A DNA stretch of 64,000 nt from Phytopseudomonas dryadis (GCF_004327355.1 NZ_QJUM01000017.1:1-64000), one strand, 5' to 3'. Shown: positions 17,034 through 25,756, counted from the stretch's first letter. Notes: generated by a model from the sequence alone, not told the origin. A program made the numbers and translations.

Positions 17034-17328
17034 TTAGTAACCCGCTGCTTTCTGGTGCCGGAATGCAAGCAAATAGACGGCAGATGTATCGGGCTCATGG
17101 CGGTACAGTGCAAACGTAGCCCGAGTCGCCAAAGTCGATGATCAACTCGCGCAGTTCTGAAAGGTCGGCGAGCGGGCGACCTATCTCGGGATGGTTTTCC
17201 AGGCGGATGATTTGCTGCTCGATGGCCTGCCCGGCACGTCTGGCTACCTGGGGGCTTTTCTCGGCGAGGAACTGGCGGCATCGCTGGAGCCCTGCCATGG
17301 CCCCAGCGGTAATGATCAGTCGTGGCAT
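17034..17328 (-). pseudogene. ParE-family toxin gene broken by a one-base insertion
   Basis: From MPRLIITAGAMAGL the frame encodes a ParE-like protein (RRAGQAIEQQIIRLENHPEIGRPL) but ends early at 17095 after VCTVPP. Removing one base from the AAA at 17112-17114 restores the family C-terminus (ALYRHEPDTSAVYLLAFRHQ, then KAAGY) and a stop at 17034; the reconstructed span is 295 bases, one more than a multiple of three. The truncated protein would lack the last strand and the conserved RHQ-type tail. This is either a real inactivating insertion or a sequencing error. It overlaps the antitoxin gene by 13 bases. Confidence 0.82.
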
Positions 17329-17588
17329 TCGGGCTGCCCCGTTTCCTCCTCGGTACTCCATGTGGCGAGCCAGGCGCGAGCTTCCTGAGCGGTGAGGTGT
17401 TGCCCGGTTTCCTGATACGACGCCCAGGACGCCAGGGCCTCCTGCTTGAAGCTTTCACGGGCCTCCTCGCGTGTGACGTACTGCACGATCGCTTCACGCA
17501 TGATCCAGTGGGCCGAGCGCTGGCGCAGCCCGGCCAGTTGCTGGATACGTTCTTTCAACTCGTCGTCGATCTTGATCGAAGTCGCCAT
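17316..17588 (-). CDS. Ribbon-helix-helix antitoxin
   Basis: A 90-residue CopG/ParD-type protein. The N-terminal ribbon-helix-helix (MATSIKIDDELKERIQQLAGLRQRSAHWIMREAIVQYV) binds DNA, and the C-terminal part should wrap the toxin. The start is placed at MATSIKI, the usual family N-terminus; the frame is open further upstream without similarity. It is the first gene of the pair and is intact although the toxin downstream is frameshifted. Confidence 0.88.
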   Translation of the reverse strand: MATSIKIDDELKERIQQLAGLRQRSAHWIMREAIVQYVTREEARESFKQEALASWASYQETGQHLTAQEARAWLATWSTEEETGQPECHD

Positions 17589-17674
17589 GAGGGGACCCTT
17601 GTGATTACCAGGTATTACCTCTGGATAAGCTAGCAGTGGGCGGGCGCTGCTGCCCATGGTTACGGCTATGGAAA

Positions 17675-17895
17675 CAGGGCAATCGCGCTATGGCGTTAGG
17701 GCATCGCCCGCACTCGATGAAAAGCGCTGGAGGCTGGAAAGCTGGATGAGAAACCGCTGTTTCGCGTCGTGCTCGAGCCGCCTTTCGTTCAGCCTCCAGC
17801 TTTCCAGCGCTGTTTTCGGCTCGGGCTCCTGCTTCGCTCTACCTCCTGCATCCATGCAGTCGCCGGCTCTTCGAGCGCATAGCGCGATTGCCCTG
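17675..17895. repeat. 221-bp element with perfect 18-bp terminal inverted repeats
   Basis: CAGGGCAATCGCGCTATG at 17675-17692 is exactly inverted at 17878-17895. Inside, a second imperfect inverted repeat (AGCGCTGGAGGCTGGAAAGC near 17718 and its counterpart near 17800) gives a nested cruciform-like layout. No coding frame of note. A relative of the inner part lies at 43247-43321. It occupies most of the 17589-17916 gap. Confidence 0.8.
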
Positions 17896-17916
17896 GGTGT
17901 GGGAACGAGCCTGGCG

Positions 17917-19170
17917 TCAGTGAGGCGCATCGCGGTACAGGTACCTGACCAGCGGGCCGATGGACAGGCCCTGGAGCAGGATCGAGGTGAGCACCACGAT
18001 GTAGGTCAGGCTCAGCAGCAGGTCGCGCTGCTCGCCCAGGGGCAGGGACAGCGCCAGGGCGACCGAGACGCCGCCGCGCAAACCGCCCCAGGCGAGGATG
18101 CGGATGGTGCCGACCGGCACCTGGCGGCGCCCGCTGGGGTGACGACGGATGAGCAGGATGGCCGGCGCGACCGTCAGCCAGCGCGCCACCAGTACCGCGC
18201 CACCGAGCACGAAGGCGGCGACGATGTGCAGCCAGGAGAACGGCAGGAGCAGCAGCTCCAGGCCGATCAGGGCGAACAGCAGGGCGTTGAGGATTTCATC
18301 GATCAGCTCCCAGAACCCGTCCACGTAACGCCGCGACTCGTCGGACATCGCATGGTTGCGCCCCAGGTTACCGATGATCAGGCCGGCGACCACCATGGCG
18401 ATCGGCCCGGACACGTGCAGCCGCGCCGCCAGTGCCGCCCCGCCGAACACCAGGGCCAGGGTCAGCATGACTTCGACCTGGTACTGGTCGATGCTGCGGA
18501 TCATCAGGAATACGCCATAGCCCAGGGCGGCGCCGAACAGCAAGCCGCCGACCGCTTCATGCACGAACAACCAGCTGACGCTGCCCAGCGTGGGGGTGGT
18601 GCCGAGCTGGAGGATGCCGAGCAGGATGGTGAACACCACCACGGCGGTGCCATCGTTGAACAGCGATTCGCCGACGATGGTGGTGGCCAGCGGCTTGGGC
18701 GCGCCCGAGGACTTGAGGATGCCGAGCACGGCGATGGGGTCGGTGGGCGAGATCAGGGCGCCGAACAGCAGGCAATAGAGGAAGTCCACGTGCCAGCCGA
18801 ACAGGGCGAAGATGCTGTAGGAGAGGACGCCGATCACGGTGGTGGCGATCAGCACGCCCACGGTGGCCAGCAGGCCGATGGGCCACTTGTAGCTGCTCAG
18901 GTCGCGCAGGTCGACATGCAGCGCCCCGGCGAACAGCAGGGCCGGCAGGAACCAGGTCATGAGGACGTCGGAGAAGTCGATGCGGCGGATCATCTCCTGC
19001 ACCTCCAGCTCGATCAGCGGGTAGCCGAGCTGGCTCAGGGCCTGGGCGATCAGCGAGAACACCAGCGCGGTGGCCATGACGCCGATGGTCGGCGGCAGGC
19101 GGATGAAGCGGTAATTGACGTAAGTGAGCAGGGTGGTCAGGGCGATGAAGGCAGCTACCAGGTCGAGCAC
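17917..19170 (-). CDS. NhaP-type Na+(K+)/H+ antiporter
   Basis: CPA1-family antiporter of 417 residues with about twelve membrane helices. Characteristic segments are SPTDPIAVLG and GESLFNDGTAVVVF, which line the ion pathway in this family, and WGGLRGGVSVALAL. It exchanges cytoplasmic Na+ or K+ for protons and so serves pH and salt homeostasis. The start is GTG 19170 with AAAGGA six bases upstream. It is transcribed away from the osmoprotectant ABC operon. No regulatory C-terminal domain is present. Confidence 0.9.
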   Translation of the reverse strand: MLDLVAAFIALTTLLTYVNYRFIRLPPTIGVMATALVFSLIAQALSQLGYPLIELEVQEMIRRIDFSDVLMTWFLPALLFAGALHVDLRDLSSYKWPIGLLATVGVLIATTVIGVLSYSIFALFGWHVDFLYCLLFGALISPTDPIAVLGILKSSGAPKPLATTIVGESLFNDGTAVVVFTILLGILQLGTTPTLGSVSWLFVHEAVGGLLFGAALGYGVFLMIRSIDQYQVEVMLTLALVFGGAALAARLHVSGPIAMVVAGLIIGNLGRNHAMSDESRRYVDGFWELIDEILNALLFALIGLELLLLPFSWLHIVAAFVLGGAVLVARWLTVAPAILLIRRHPSGRRQVPVGTIRILAWGGLRGGVSVALALSLPLGEQRDLLLSLTYIVVLTSILLQGLSIGPLVRYLYRDAPH

Positions 19171-19488
19171 GGCAAGTCCTTTGGCGGTGGGATGACAGTG
19201 TGGCGAGAGGGGGATGATAACGGCGATGTAACAGGATATGTGGAACCCGCCGGCATTTTTGTCATGTCATAAGGGTGGCAAAAGCATTGAACCCCTCGCT
19301 CGGGACGGCGGTCGAGTATCCATGCGCCGGAAGACCCCCTGGCTCAAGCCCGCAGCGGCATGCGCGCGCCGGTGAGCGACGACAGGGGCGCGAAAAGAGG
19401 CTTGGCCTTCTGCTTCCGGCATGGCCGCCGCGTAAGGGGGGCGGATGGATAAGGCGAGCGTTGCGCTTGCGTCGATTGGAGTCGAAGC
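19171..19488. other. Divergent gap between antiporter and osmoprotectant operon
   Basis: 318 bases with no supported gene and no recognised repeat. It must hold the promoters of two divergent salt-related transport units. No convincing operator was found by eye. Confidence 0.4.
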
Positions 19489-20202
19489 ATGGTGAACACC
19501 TATGCCAAGGTCTTGCTGGGAGGCGCTGCCTTGGCAGCTGTACTGGCCTTGCTGGTCCACTGGATCACCCCCGCCATTCTCGTGCAGCACCGCGACGATC
19601 TTCTGTTCTACCTGCAGGCCCACCTGTTGCTGGTCGGCGTGTCCATGCTCGCTGCCCTGGCGGTGGGTGTGCCCGCGGGCATCCTGCTCAGCCGGCCGGG
19701 CCGCGAGCGTAGCGCCGAGCGTTTCATGCAGGTGTTCAACGTCGGTAATACGGTGCCGCCGCTGGCGGTGCTGGCGATCGCCCTGTCGCTGGTCGGCATC
19801 GGCAATGGCCCGGCGATTCTGGCGCTGTTCCTCGCCTCCCTGCTGCCCATCGTGCGCAATACCTACGAGGGCTTGCGCAACGTGCCCGGCTCGCTCAAGG
19901 AGGCCGCCACCGGTATCGGCATGACGCCGGGCCAGGTGCTCTGGCAGGTGGAGTTGCCCAACGCCGTGCCGATCATCGTCGGTGGCGTGCGGGTCGCGCT
20001 GGCGCTGAACGTCGGTACCGCACCGCTGGCCTTCCTGATCGGCGCCAACAGCCTGGGCAGCCTGATCTTCCCGGCCATCGCCCTGGAAAACCAGCCGCTG
20101 CTGATCCTTGGCGCGGCCACCACCGCCTTGCTGGCACTGCTGCTCGACGGCCTGGTCGCCGCGCTCAGCCGCTTCTGCTTCGAGCGAGGCCTGGCCCGCT
20201 GA
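19489..20202 (+). CDS. Osmoprotectant (betaine/choline-type) ABC permease 1
   Basis: A 237-residue inner-membrane permease of the OpuC/YehW group, with a six-helix core and the EAA loop EAATGIGMTPGQVLWQVELP that contacts the ATPase. It is the first of four genes, permease, binding protein, permease and ATPase, which together form a complete quaternary-amine importer. ATG 19489 has GGAG 8 bases upstream. The stop overlaps a possible start of the next gene. Confidence 0.87.
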   Translation: MVNTYAKVLLGGAALAAVLALLVHWITPAILVQHRDDLLFYLQAHLLLVGVSMLAALAVGVPAGILLSRPGRERSAERFMQVFNVGNTVPPLAVLAIALSLVGIGNGPAILALFLASLLPIVRNTYEGLRNVPGSLKEAATGIGMTPGQVLWQVELPNAVPIIVGGVRVALALNVGTAPLAFLIGANSLGSLIFPAIALENQPLLILGAATTALLALLLDGLVAALSRFCFERGLAR

Positions 20203-20213
20203 TGGAGATCCTG

Positions 20214-21104
20214 ATGAAGTCTTTTGCCCTCTGCCTCGGCCTGCTGCTGGCCGCCACCGGCCAGGCCGCGGAGATCCGTATCGGCGCCAAGGTATTCACC
20301 GAGCAGGCGATTCTGTCCGAGCTCACCGCCCAGTATCTGCGGCCCCATGGCTACCAGGCGCGCATCGTCGGCAACCTCGGCAGCACCATTGCCTGGAACG
20401 GCATGAAGAGCGGCCAGCTCGACCTGACCTGGGAATACACCGGCACCTCGCTGGTGGCCTACAACAAGGTCACCGAGCGTCTCGACAAGGAGGCCGCCTA
20501 TGAGCGCGTCAAGGCGCTGGATGCCAAGAGCGGCGCGATCTGGCTGACACCGACCCGGTTCAATAACACCTATGCCCTGGCGCTGCCGGAGCAGGTCGCC
20601 AAGGAGCATCCGGATATCCACAGCATCAGCGATCTGGCTGCCGCGCTGCAGCAGCCGGGCGAAGGCAGCCGGCTGCTGGCGCTGGACATCGAGTTCGCCA
20701 ATCGTTCCGACGGCCTGGCCGGGCTGGTCAAGGAGTACGACCTGCGCTTCTCCCGCGATGAGGTGCGGCAGATGGATCCCGGGCTGGTCTATACCGCGTT
20801 GCGCAACGGCCAGGTGTTCGTCGGCCTGGTGTACACCACCGATGGCCGCCTCGACTCCTTCGGCCTGCGCCTGCTGGAGGACGACAAGGGCTACTTCCCC
20901 GACTACACCGCGGCGCCGGTGGTCAATGCCGACTACCTGCAGGCGCATCCCGATCTGCGCGAGTTGCTCAAGCCCCTGGCCGAGCGCCTGGACGACGCCA
21001 CCATGCGCCGCCTCAACGCCCGTGTCGATGTCCAGCGCGAGTCGCCTGCGGCGGTGGCGGCGGACTTCCTGCGCGAGCAGAAGCTGATCGAGGGGGAGCG
21101 CTGA
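20214..21104 (+). CDS. Osmoprotectant ABC substrate-binding protein
   Basis: A 296-residue periplasmic glycine-betaine-type (OpuAC/OsmX) binding protein. The signal peptide MKSFALCLGLLLAATGQAA is followed by the family start EIRIGAKVFTEQAILSELTA. Signature segments TWEYTGTSLVAYNKV and DGRLDSFGLRLLEDDKGYFP line the ligand pocket in relatives. An ATG at 20202 is also possible but would put MEIL before the signal peptide. There is no lipobox, so it is soluble in the periplasm. Confidence 0.9.
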   Translation: MKSFALCLGLLLAATGQAAEIRIGAKVFTEQAILSELTAQYLRPHGYQARIVGNLGSTIAWNGMKSGQLDLTWEYTGTSLVAYNKVTERLDKEAAYERVKALDAKSGAIWLTPTRFNNTYALALPEQVAKEHPDIHSISDLAAALQQPGEGSRLLALDIEFANRSDGLAGLVKEYDLRFSRDEVRQMDPGLVYTALRNGQVFVGLVYTTDGRLDSFGLRLLEDDKGYFPDYTAAPVVNADYLQAHPDLRELLKPLAERLDDATMRRLNARVDVQRESPAAVAADFLREQKLIEGER

Positions 21105-21105
21105 C

Positions 21106-21765
21106 ATGGATTTCATGACCGCTTTCCAGCACATCGACTGGGCCCAGGTCATGGCCCTGACCTTCGAGCACATCGCCCTGGTCGGTATCGCCGTCAGCCT
21201 GGCGATCCTCATCGGCGTGCCGCTGGGCATTCTGATGACGCGCTTCCCGTGGCTCGCCGGCCCGTTGCAGGGCGCCGCCACGGTGATGCTGACCATCCCC
21301 TCCATCGCCCTGTTCGGCCTGCTGCTGCCGTTCTACTCGCAATTCGGCCAGGGCCTGGGGCCGCTGCCGGCGGTGACGGCGGTGTTCCTCTATTCGTTGC
21401 TGCCGATCCTGCGCAACACCTACCTGGCCTTGAGCAGTGTCGAGCCGGGCATTCGCGAGGCCGGCAGCGGTATCGGCATGACCTTCTGGCAGCGCCTGCG
21501 CATGGTCGACCTGCCCATCGCCGTGCCGGTGATCCTGGCCGGCGTGCGCACCGCCGTGGTGATGAACATCGGCGTGATGACCATCGCCGCCACCATCGGC
21601 GCCGGAGGCCTCGGCGTGCTCATCCTGACCGCCATCAGCCGTAGCGACATGGCCACCCTGCTGGTCGGCGCGGTGCTGGTGAGCCTGCTCGCCATCGTCG
21701 CCGACCTGTTCCTGCAATGGCTGCAGAAAACCCTGACCCCGCGTGGCCTGCGAGCGGCGCACTGA
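21106..21765 (+). CDS. Osmoprotectant ABC permease 2
   Basis: A 219-residue permease paralogous to the product at 19489, with the EAA loop EAGSGIGMTFWQRLRMVDLP. Two different permeases plus one ATPase is the usual OpuC layout. It starts 1 base after the binding-protein stop and ends 10 bases before the ATPase start, so the four genes form one operon. Confidence 0.88.
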   Translation: MDFMTAFQHIDWAQVMALTFEHIALVGIAVSLAILIGVPLGILMTRFPWLAGPLQGAATVMLTIPSIALFGLLLPFYSQFGQGLGPLPAVTAVFLYSLLPILRNTYLALSSVEPGIREAGSGIGMTFWQRLRMVDLPIAVPVILAGVRTAVVMNIGVMTIAATIGAGGLGVLILTAISRSDMATLLVGAVLVSLLAIVADLFLQWLQKTLTPRGLRAAH

Positions 21766-21775
21766 GGAATCCGAG

Positions 21776-22942
21776 ATGATCGAGCTCGACAAACTGACCA
21801 AGATCTTCCAGCAGAAGGGCAAGGACGTGACGGCGGTGGATGCCGTCAGCCTGAGCGTCGACGAGGGGCAGATCTGTGTCTTCCTCGGCCCCTCCGGCTG
21901 TGGCAAGACCACCACCCTGAAAATGATCAACCGCCTGATCGAACCGACTTCCGGGCGCGTGCTGATCAACGGCGAGGACACCACGGGCATCGACGAGGTG
22001 ACCCTGCGGCGCAACATCGGCTATGTGATCCAGCAGATCGGTCTGTTCCCCAACATGACCATCGAAGAGAACATCACCGTGGTGCCCAAGCTGCTCGGCT
22101 GGGACAGGAAGCGTTGCCGCGAGCGGGCGGTGGAACTGATGGGCATGGTGCAACTGGAGCCCAGGCAGTACCTGTCGCGCTACCCGCGCGAGCTGTCCGG
22201 TGGCCAGCAGCAGCGCATCGGCGTGATCCGCGCGCTGGCCGCCGACGCGCCGGTGTTGCTGATGGACGAACCCTTCGGCGCGGTCGATCCGGTCAACCGC
22301 GACGCCATCCAGAACGAGTTCTTCCAGATGCAGCGGGCCCTGAACAAGACGGTGATCATGGTCAGCCACGATATCGACGAGGCCATCAAGCTGGGCGACA
22401 AGATCGCCATCTTCAAGGACGGCAGACTGCTGCAGTACGATCATCCCGACACCCTGCTGGCGCATCCCGCGGACGACTTCATCAGCGGTTTCGTCGGCCA
22501 GGACAGCACCCTCAAGCGCCTGTTGCTGATCCGCGCCGAAGATGCCGCCGACGACGCACCGTCGATCCTGCCCGCGACCTCGGTGAGCGATGCCCTGGAA
22601 CTGATGGAGGAGCATGACCGCCGCTACCTGGTGGTCACCGACGGCAACCGCAAGGGCCTGGGCTACATCCGCCGCCGGGACCTGCGTGGGCAGAGCGGTC
22701 CGGTGCAGCCGTTCCTGCGCGCGTTCACCGCGACGGCGGCCTACGACGAACACCTGCGCATCCTGCTGTCGCGCATGTACGAGTTCAACAGCTCCTGGTT
22801 GCCGGTGCTCAGCGCCGAGCACGACTTCCTCGGTGAGGTCACCCAGGAGTCCATCGCCGACTACCTCAGTTCGGGGCGTTCGCGCGGCAAGACCAGTATC
22901 GTCTCGCCGGCGGCGCAGGCGGCTGGCACGCCGGCTGGTTAA
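21776..22942 (+). CDS. Osmoprotectant ABC ATPase with CBS domains
   Basis: A 388-residue ProV/OpuCA-type ATPase. Walker A is GPSGCGKTT, the Q-loop region is IQQIGLFPNMT, the signature is LSGGQQQRIG, Walker B is LLMDEPFGAVD and the switch His is in VSHDIDEA. The C-terminal 130 residues form two CBS repeats that in relatives sense ionic strength or cyclic di-AMP. The start MIELDKL has GAGGAATCCGAG just upstream; a start 11 codons earlier would lie inside the permease gene. Confidence 0.92.
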   Translation: MIELDKLTKIFQQKGKDVTAVDAVSLSVDEGQICVFLGPSGCGKTTTLKMINRLIEPTSGRVLINGEDTTGIDEVTLRRNIGYVIQQIGLFPNMTIEENITVVPKLLGWDRKRCRERAVELMGMVQLEPRQYLSRYPRELSGGQQQRIGVIRALAADAPVLLMDEPFGAVDPVNRDAIQNEFFQMQRALNKTVIMVSHDIDEAIKLGDKIAIFKDGRLLQYDHPDTLLAHPADDFISGFVGQDSTLKRLLLIRAEDAADDAPSILPATSVSDALELMEEHDRRYLVVTDGNRKGLGYIRRRDLRGQSGPVQPFLRAFTATAAYDEHLRILLSRMYEFNSSWLPVLSAEHDFLGEVTQESIADYLSSGRSRGKTSIVSPAAQAAGTPAG

Positions 22943-22960
22943 AGGCGATAGCGGACGATC

Positions 22961-23056
22961 GTAGGATGGGTGCAACCCATCGGCAATTGATGGGTTTCAC
23001 CCATCCTACAGGCTATTGCGGAGCGGTGGACGGGTGAAGCGTCGTCCACCCTACGA
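22961..23056. repeat. Palindromic repeats downstream of the osmoprotectant operon
   Basis: A 49-bp palindrome (22961-23009, GTAGGATGGGTGCAA and its complement) is followed by a GGTGGACGGGTGAAGCGTCG/CCACCCTAC unit ending at 23056. Both families are shared with 14352-14614. They could fold at the mRNA 3' end. Confidence 0.85.
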
Positions 23057-23544
23057 ACGGCCGCTTCTGCCTTGTAACTGCCTTCCCCGAATAAAGCCCC
23101 GAAGCCTGGCGAGCGTGGCTGTCATCGTCGTGAAAGCAGCCCATGCCAGGCTGATCGTCAGGCGTTCGGTTCTCTGCGCGGGCCGCGGCTGTGCAGCATT
23201 TCGCCGTGTCTTGTGCGAAATCCGAAACGCTCGGGAAACGACTGCGTCGCCAGGGATAATTTTTGATTGATCTGAGCCGGGCCTGGTCTTAAAGTCCGCG
23301 CCGAACGTCCATGCTGGCAACGATCCATCCGGCTCAAGTACTGACGACGAGAGGTTGGCGCGCGCCTGTCCACAGGCAGTGGCAATCCTCGGCGACATGC
23401 CTTGGGAAGTAGGCGAACCAAAGTGGGGAAACTGATCAGACGTTCCAGGCCTGGCAGCAGGCCGCCCCCGACACCTGGTTGAACCTGTGCCCGGTTCAAC
23501 TGCCCGAATCATAGTGTTCATGGTTTAGCCATCTGGAGCCCCGC
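23057..23544. other. Long leader region of speC
   Basis: About 490 bases without a supported gene. An inverted repeat with 8-base arms (GTTGAACC at 23478, GGTTCAAC at 23493) lies 45 bases before the speC ATG and would form a hairpin in the mRNA. No promoter could be assigned with confidence. Confidence 0.4.
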
Positions 23545-24708
23545 ATGCCGATCAAGGTCGAAGATTACTACCCGCGCGAAACCTTCAATAAGATGAAGGC
23601 GTTCGCCGACCAGCAGGAAACCCCGTTCGTGGTGATCGACACCGCGATCATCAGCCAGGCCTACGACGACCTGCGTGCCGGTTTCGAATTCGCCAAGGTG
23701 TACTACGCCGTCAAGGCCAACCCGGCGGTGGAAATCATCGAGTTGCTGCGCGACAAGGGCTCCAACTTCGATATCGCCTCGATCTACGAACTGGACAAGG
23801 TGCTCGCCACCGGCGTCGGCCCGGAGCGCATCAGCTACGGCAACACCATCAAGAAAGCCCGCGACGTGCGCTACTTCTATGAGAAGGGCGTGCGCCTGTT
23901 CGCCACCGACTCCGAAGCCGACCTGCGCAACATCGCCAAGGCCGCGCCGGGCTCGAAGATCTACGTGCGCATCCTCACCGAGGGCTCGACCTCGGCCGAC
24001 TGGCCGCTGTCGCGCAAGTTCGGCTGCCAGACCGACATGGCCATGGACCTGCTGATCCTGGCCAAGCAACTGGGCCTGGTGCCCTACGGCATCTCCTTCC
24101 ACGTGGGCTCGCAGCAGCGCGACATCGACGTGTGGGACGCCGCCATCGCCAAGGTCAAGGTGATCTTCGAGCGTCTGAAGGAAGAGGACGGCATCGTGCT
24201 GCAGATGATCAACATGGGCGGCGGCTTCCCGGCCAACTACATCACCCGTACCAACAGCCTGGAAACCTACGCCGAGGAAATCATCCGCTTCCTCAAGGAC
24301 GACTTCGGTGACGAGTTGCCGGAAATCATCCTCGAGCCGGGCCGTTCGCTGATCGCCAACGCCGGTATCCTGGTCAGTGAAGTGGTGCTGGTGGCGCGCA
24401 AGTCGCGTACCGCCGTGGAGCGCTGGGTGTACACCGATGTGGGCAAGTTCAGCGGCCTGATCGAAACCATGGACGAAGCCATCAAGTTCCCCATCTGGAC
24501 CGAGAAGAAGGGCGAGATGGAGGAAGTGGTGATCGCCGGCCCGACCTGCGACAGCGCCGACATCATGTACGAGCACTACAAGTACGGCCTGCCGCTCAAC
24601 CTGGCCAGCGGCGACCGCCTGTACTGGCTGTCCACCGGTGCCTACACCACCAGCTACAGCGCCGTGGAATTCAATGGCTTCCCGCCGCTGAAATCCTTCT
24701 ACCTGTAA
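23545..24708 (+). CDS. speC: Ornithine decarboxylase, alanine-racemase fold
   Basis: PLP enzyme of fold type III that decarboxylates ornithine, and in relatives lysine, to make putrescine. The 387-residue length matches P. aeruginosa SpeC (PA4519). The PLP lysine is Lys57 in YYAVKANP, the phosphate-binding segment is NMGGGFP, the glutamate motif is EPGRS, and the active-site cysteine is in GPTCDSAD (about residue 335). It is followed by a strong terminator, so it is monocistronic. Substrate choice between ornithine and lysine cannot be settled by eye. Confidence 0.93.
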   Translation: MPIKVEDYYPRETFNKMKAFADQQETPFVVIDTAIISQAYDDLRAGFEFAKVYYAVKANPAVEIIELLRDKGSNFDIASIYELDKVLATGVGPERISYGNTIKKARDVRYFYEKGVRLFATDSEADLRNIAKAAPGSKIYVRILTEGSTSADWPLSRKFGCQTDMAMDLLILAKQLGLVPYGISFHVGSQQRDIDVWDAAIAKVKVIFERLKEEDGIVLQMINMGGGFPANYITRTNSLETYAEEIIRFLKDDFGDELPEIILEPGRSLIANAGILVSEVVLVARKSRTAVERWVYTDVGKFSGLIETMDEAIKFPIWTEKKGEMEEVVIAGPTCDSADIMYEHYKYGLPLNLASGDRLYWLSTGAYTTSYSAVEFNGFPPLKSFYL

Positions 24709-24725
24709 GCGCTCCCGCTACGCCG

Positions 24726-24752
24726 AACGCCCGCACCCGTTGCGGGCGTTTT
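24726..24752 (+). terminator. Terminator of speC
   Basis: A ten-base perfect stem AACGCCCGCA/TGCGGGCGTT with a five-base loop, followed by TTCGTT, 17 bases after the speC stop. Confidence 0.85.
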
Positions 24753-25031
24753 CGTTGGCGACCTCGCTGACGTAAGCCTGCCGTTGCCCTGGATGGCGGC
24801 ATTGTCATGCCTGCGAGCATCGCCCGCAAGCGGGCTCCTACACCTCGTGCATGGAGCATGCTCATTGGTCGCCTCTTTGCCCTTGCATGCGGTTGGCCGT
24901 CAGGCGAAAAACACTCAACCATTTCCAGTGTCATGAGTCCTACATGCAAGAGGACGACAATGCCTCCCCGCAGTGACGTGATCGGCACGTCGCGTGGCCA
25001 GGAACATGACGGATCAGTGAGAGTCGTTGCC

Positions 25032-25496
25032 ATGAAATCGACCCCAGGAATGCTGGAAGGCGCTTTGGCCGTTCGCTATTACCAGAGCGTCAATGGCCAT
25101 TTCCCCATCGAGATCGGGGCTGCCGTGCCCGGCTCGAGCATGTCGGCCATCGTCAAGCCCACCGCCGGCTTCGCCATGCTCGATCCCTCGAGCGAAGAGA
25201 CGCTCGGCCTGTCCCTGCTCGAGGCCGAGGCCACCGGCCTGACGCTGGAGAAGGTCTGCGACCAGCTCAACGAGTTCCTCGCCGGGCGCCGGGTCAACTG
25301 TTCGAACAGCGCCGAGGCCGAAGCCATTGCCTGCCTGTTCCAGGCCGGCGGCATCGAGCCGGAATTCGACCTGAGCACGCTGGACGACAGCGCCCTGTAC
25401 CTGCCCGAAGCCCTGCCGGACGACCAGTACCCGGAAACCATCGCCCGGGATCTCTTCGTGCTGGCCAGGCCGTTCGAGATCTTGCGTGCGGGCTGA
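25032..25496 (+). CDS. Small protein resembling a degenerate DnaQ-type exonuclease
   Basis: A 154-residue protein with no confident family. The segment FPIEIGAAVPGSSMSAIVKPTAG, then a helix (GLTLEKVCDQLNEFLAGRRVNC), then EAIACLFQAGGIEPEFDL resembles the layout of RNase T/DnaQ-like 3'-5' exonucleases. However, the first motif's paired Asp/Glu are replaced (LAVRYYQSVNG) and the later catalytic acids are not evident. If related, it is probably not a nuclease. The start is uncertain: ATG 24960, preceded by AGAGGA, would add 24 residues. It stands alone between speC and piuB. Confidence 0.5.
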   Translation: MKSTPGMLEGALAVRYYQSVNGHFPIEIGAAVPGSSMSAIVKPTAGFAMLDPSSEETLGLSLLEAEATGLTLEKVCDQLNEFLAGRRVNCSNSAEAEAIACLFQAGGIEPEFDLSTLDDSALYLPEALPDDQYPETIARDLFVLARPFEILRAG

Positions 25497-25569
25497 GCGA
25501 TGGCTGCCCTGGACAAGGTCGGTTCGCAGCCAGGCGACGATCCACGCCGAGGATAGCCGGTAGCGCGTT

Positions 25570-25617
25570 CTTTACAGATGTAAAGATGAGAACGCCTATT
25601 GCGTGTTAACAATTATC
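25570..25617. promoter_or_regulatory. Palindrome and possible Fur box upstream of piuB
   Basis: CTTTACAGATGTAAAG (25570-25585) is an inverted repeat with 7-base arms. It is followed at 25599-25617 by an AT-rich stretch ending AACAATTATC that matches 11 of 19 positions of the Fur consensus by my count. piuB is iron-regulated in P. aeruginosa, so a Fur site is expected here. The palindrome's regulator is unknown. Confidence 0.4.
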
Positions 25618-25756
25618 GAATAGACTTGGGCGCCTTTCAGGGGGCATCGCGCCTTCGCTGGCTCCGGCCCCGTCGTGCTTCTGCCGGCGGGGCTTTCGCG
25701 TCTCTGGGGCTGGTCCATCCGCGCCGGCAGCCTGCGCACCCCTGATCCACTTCCCC

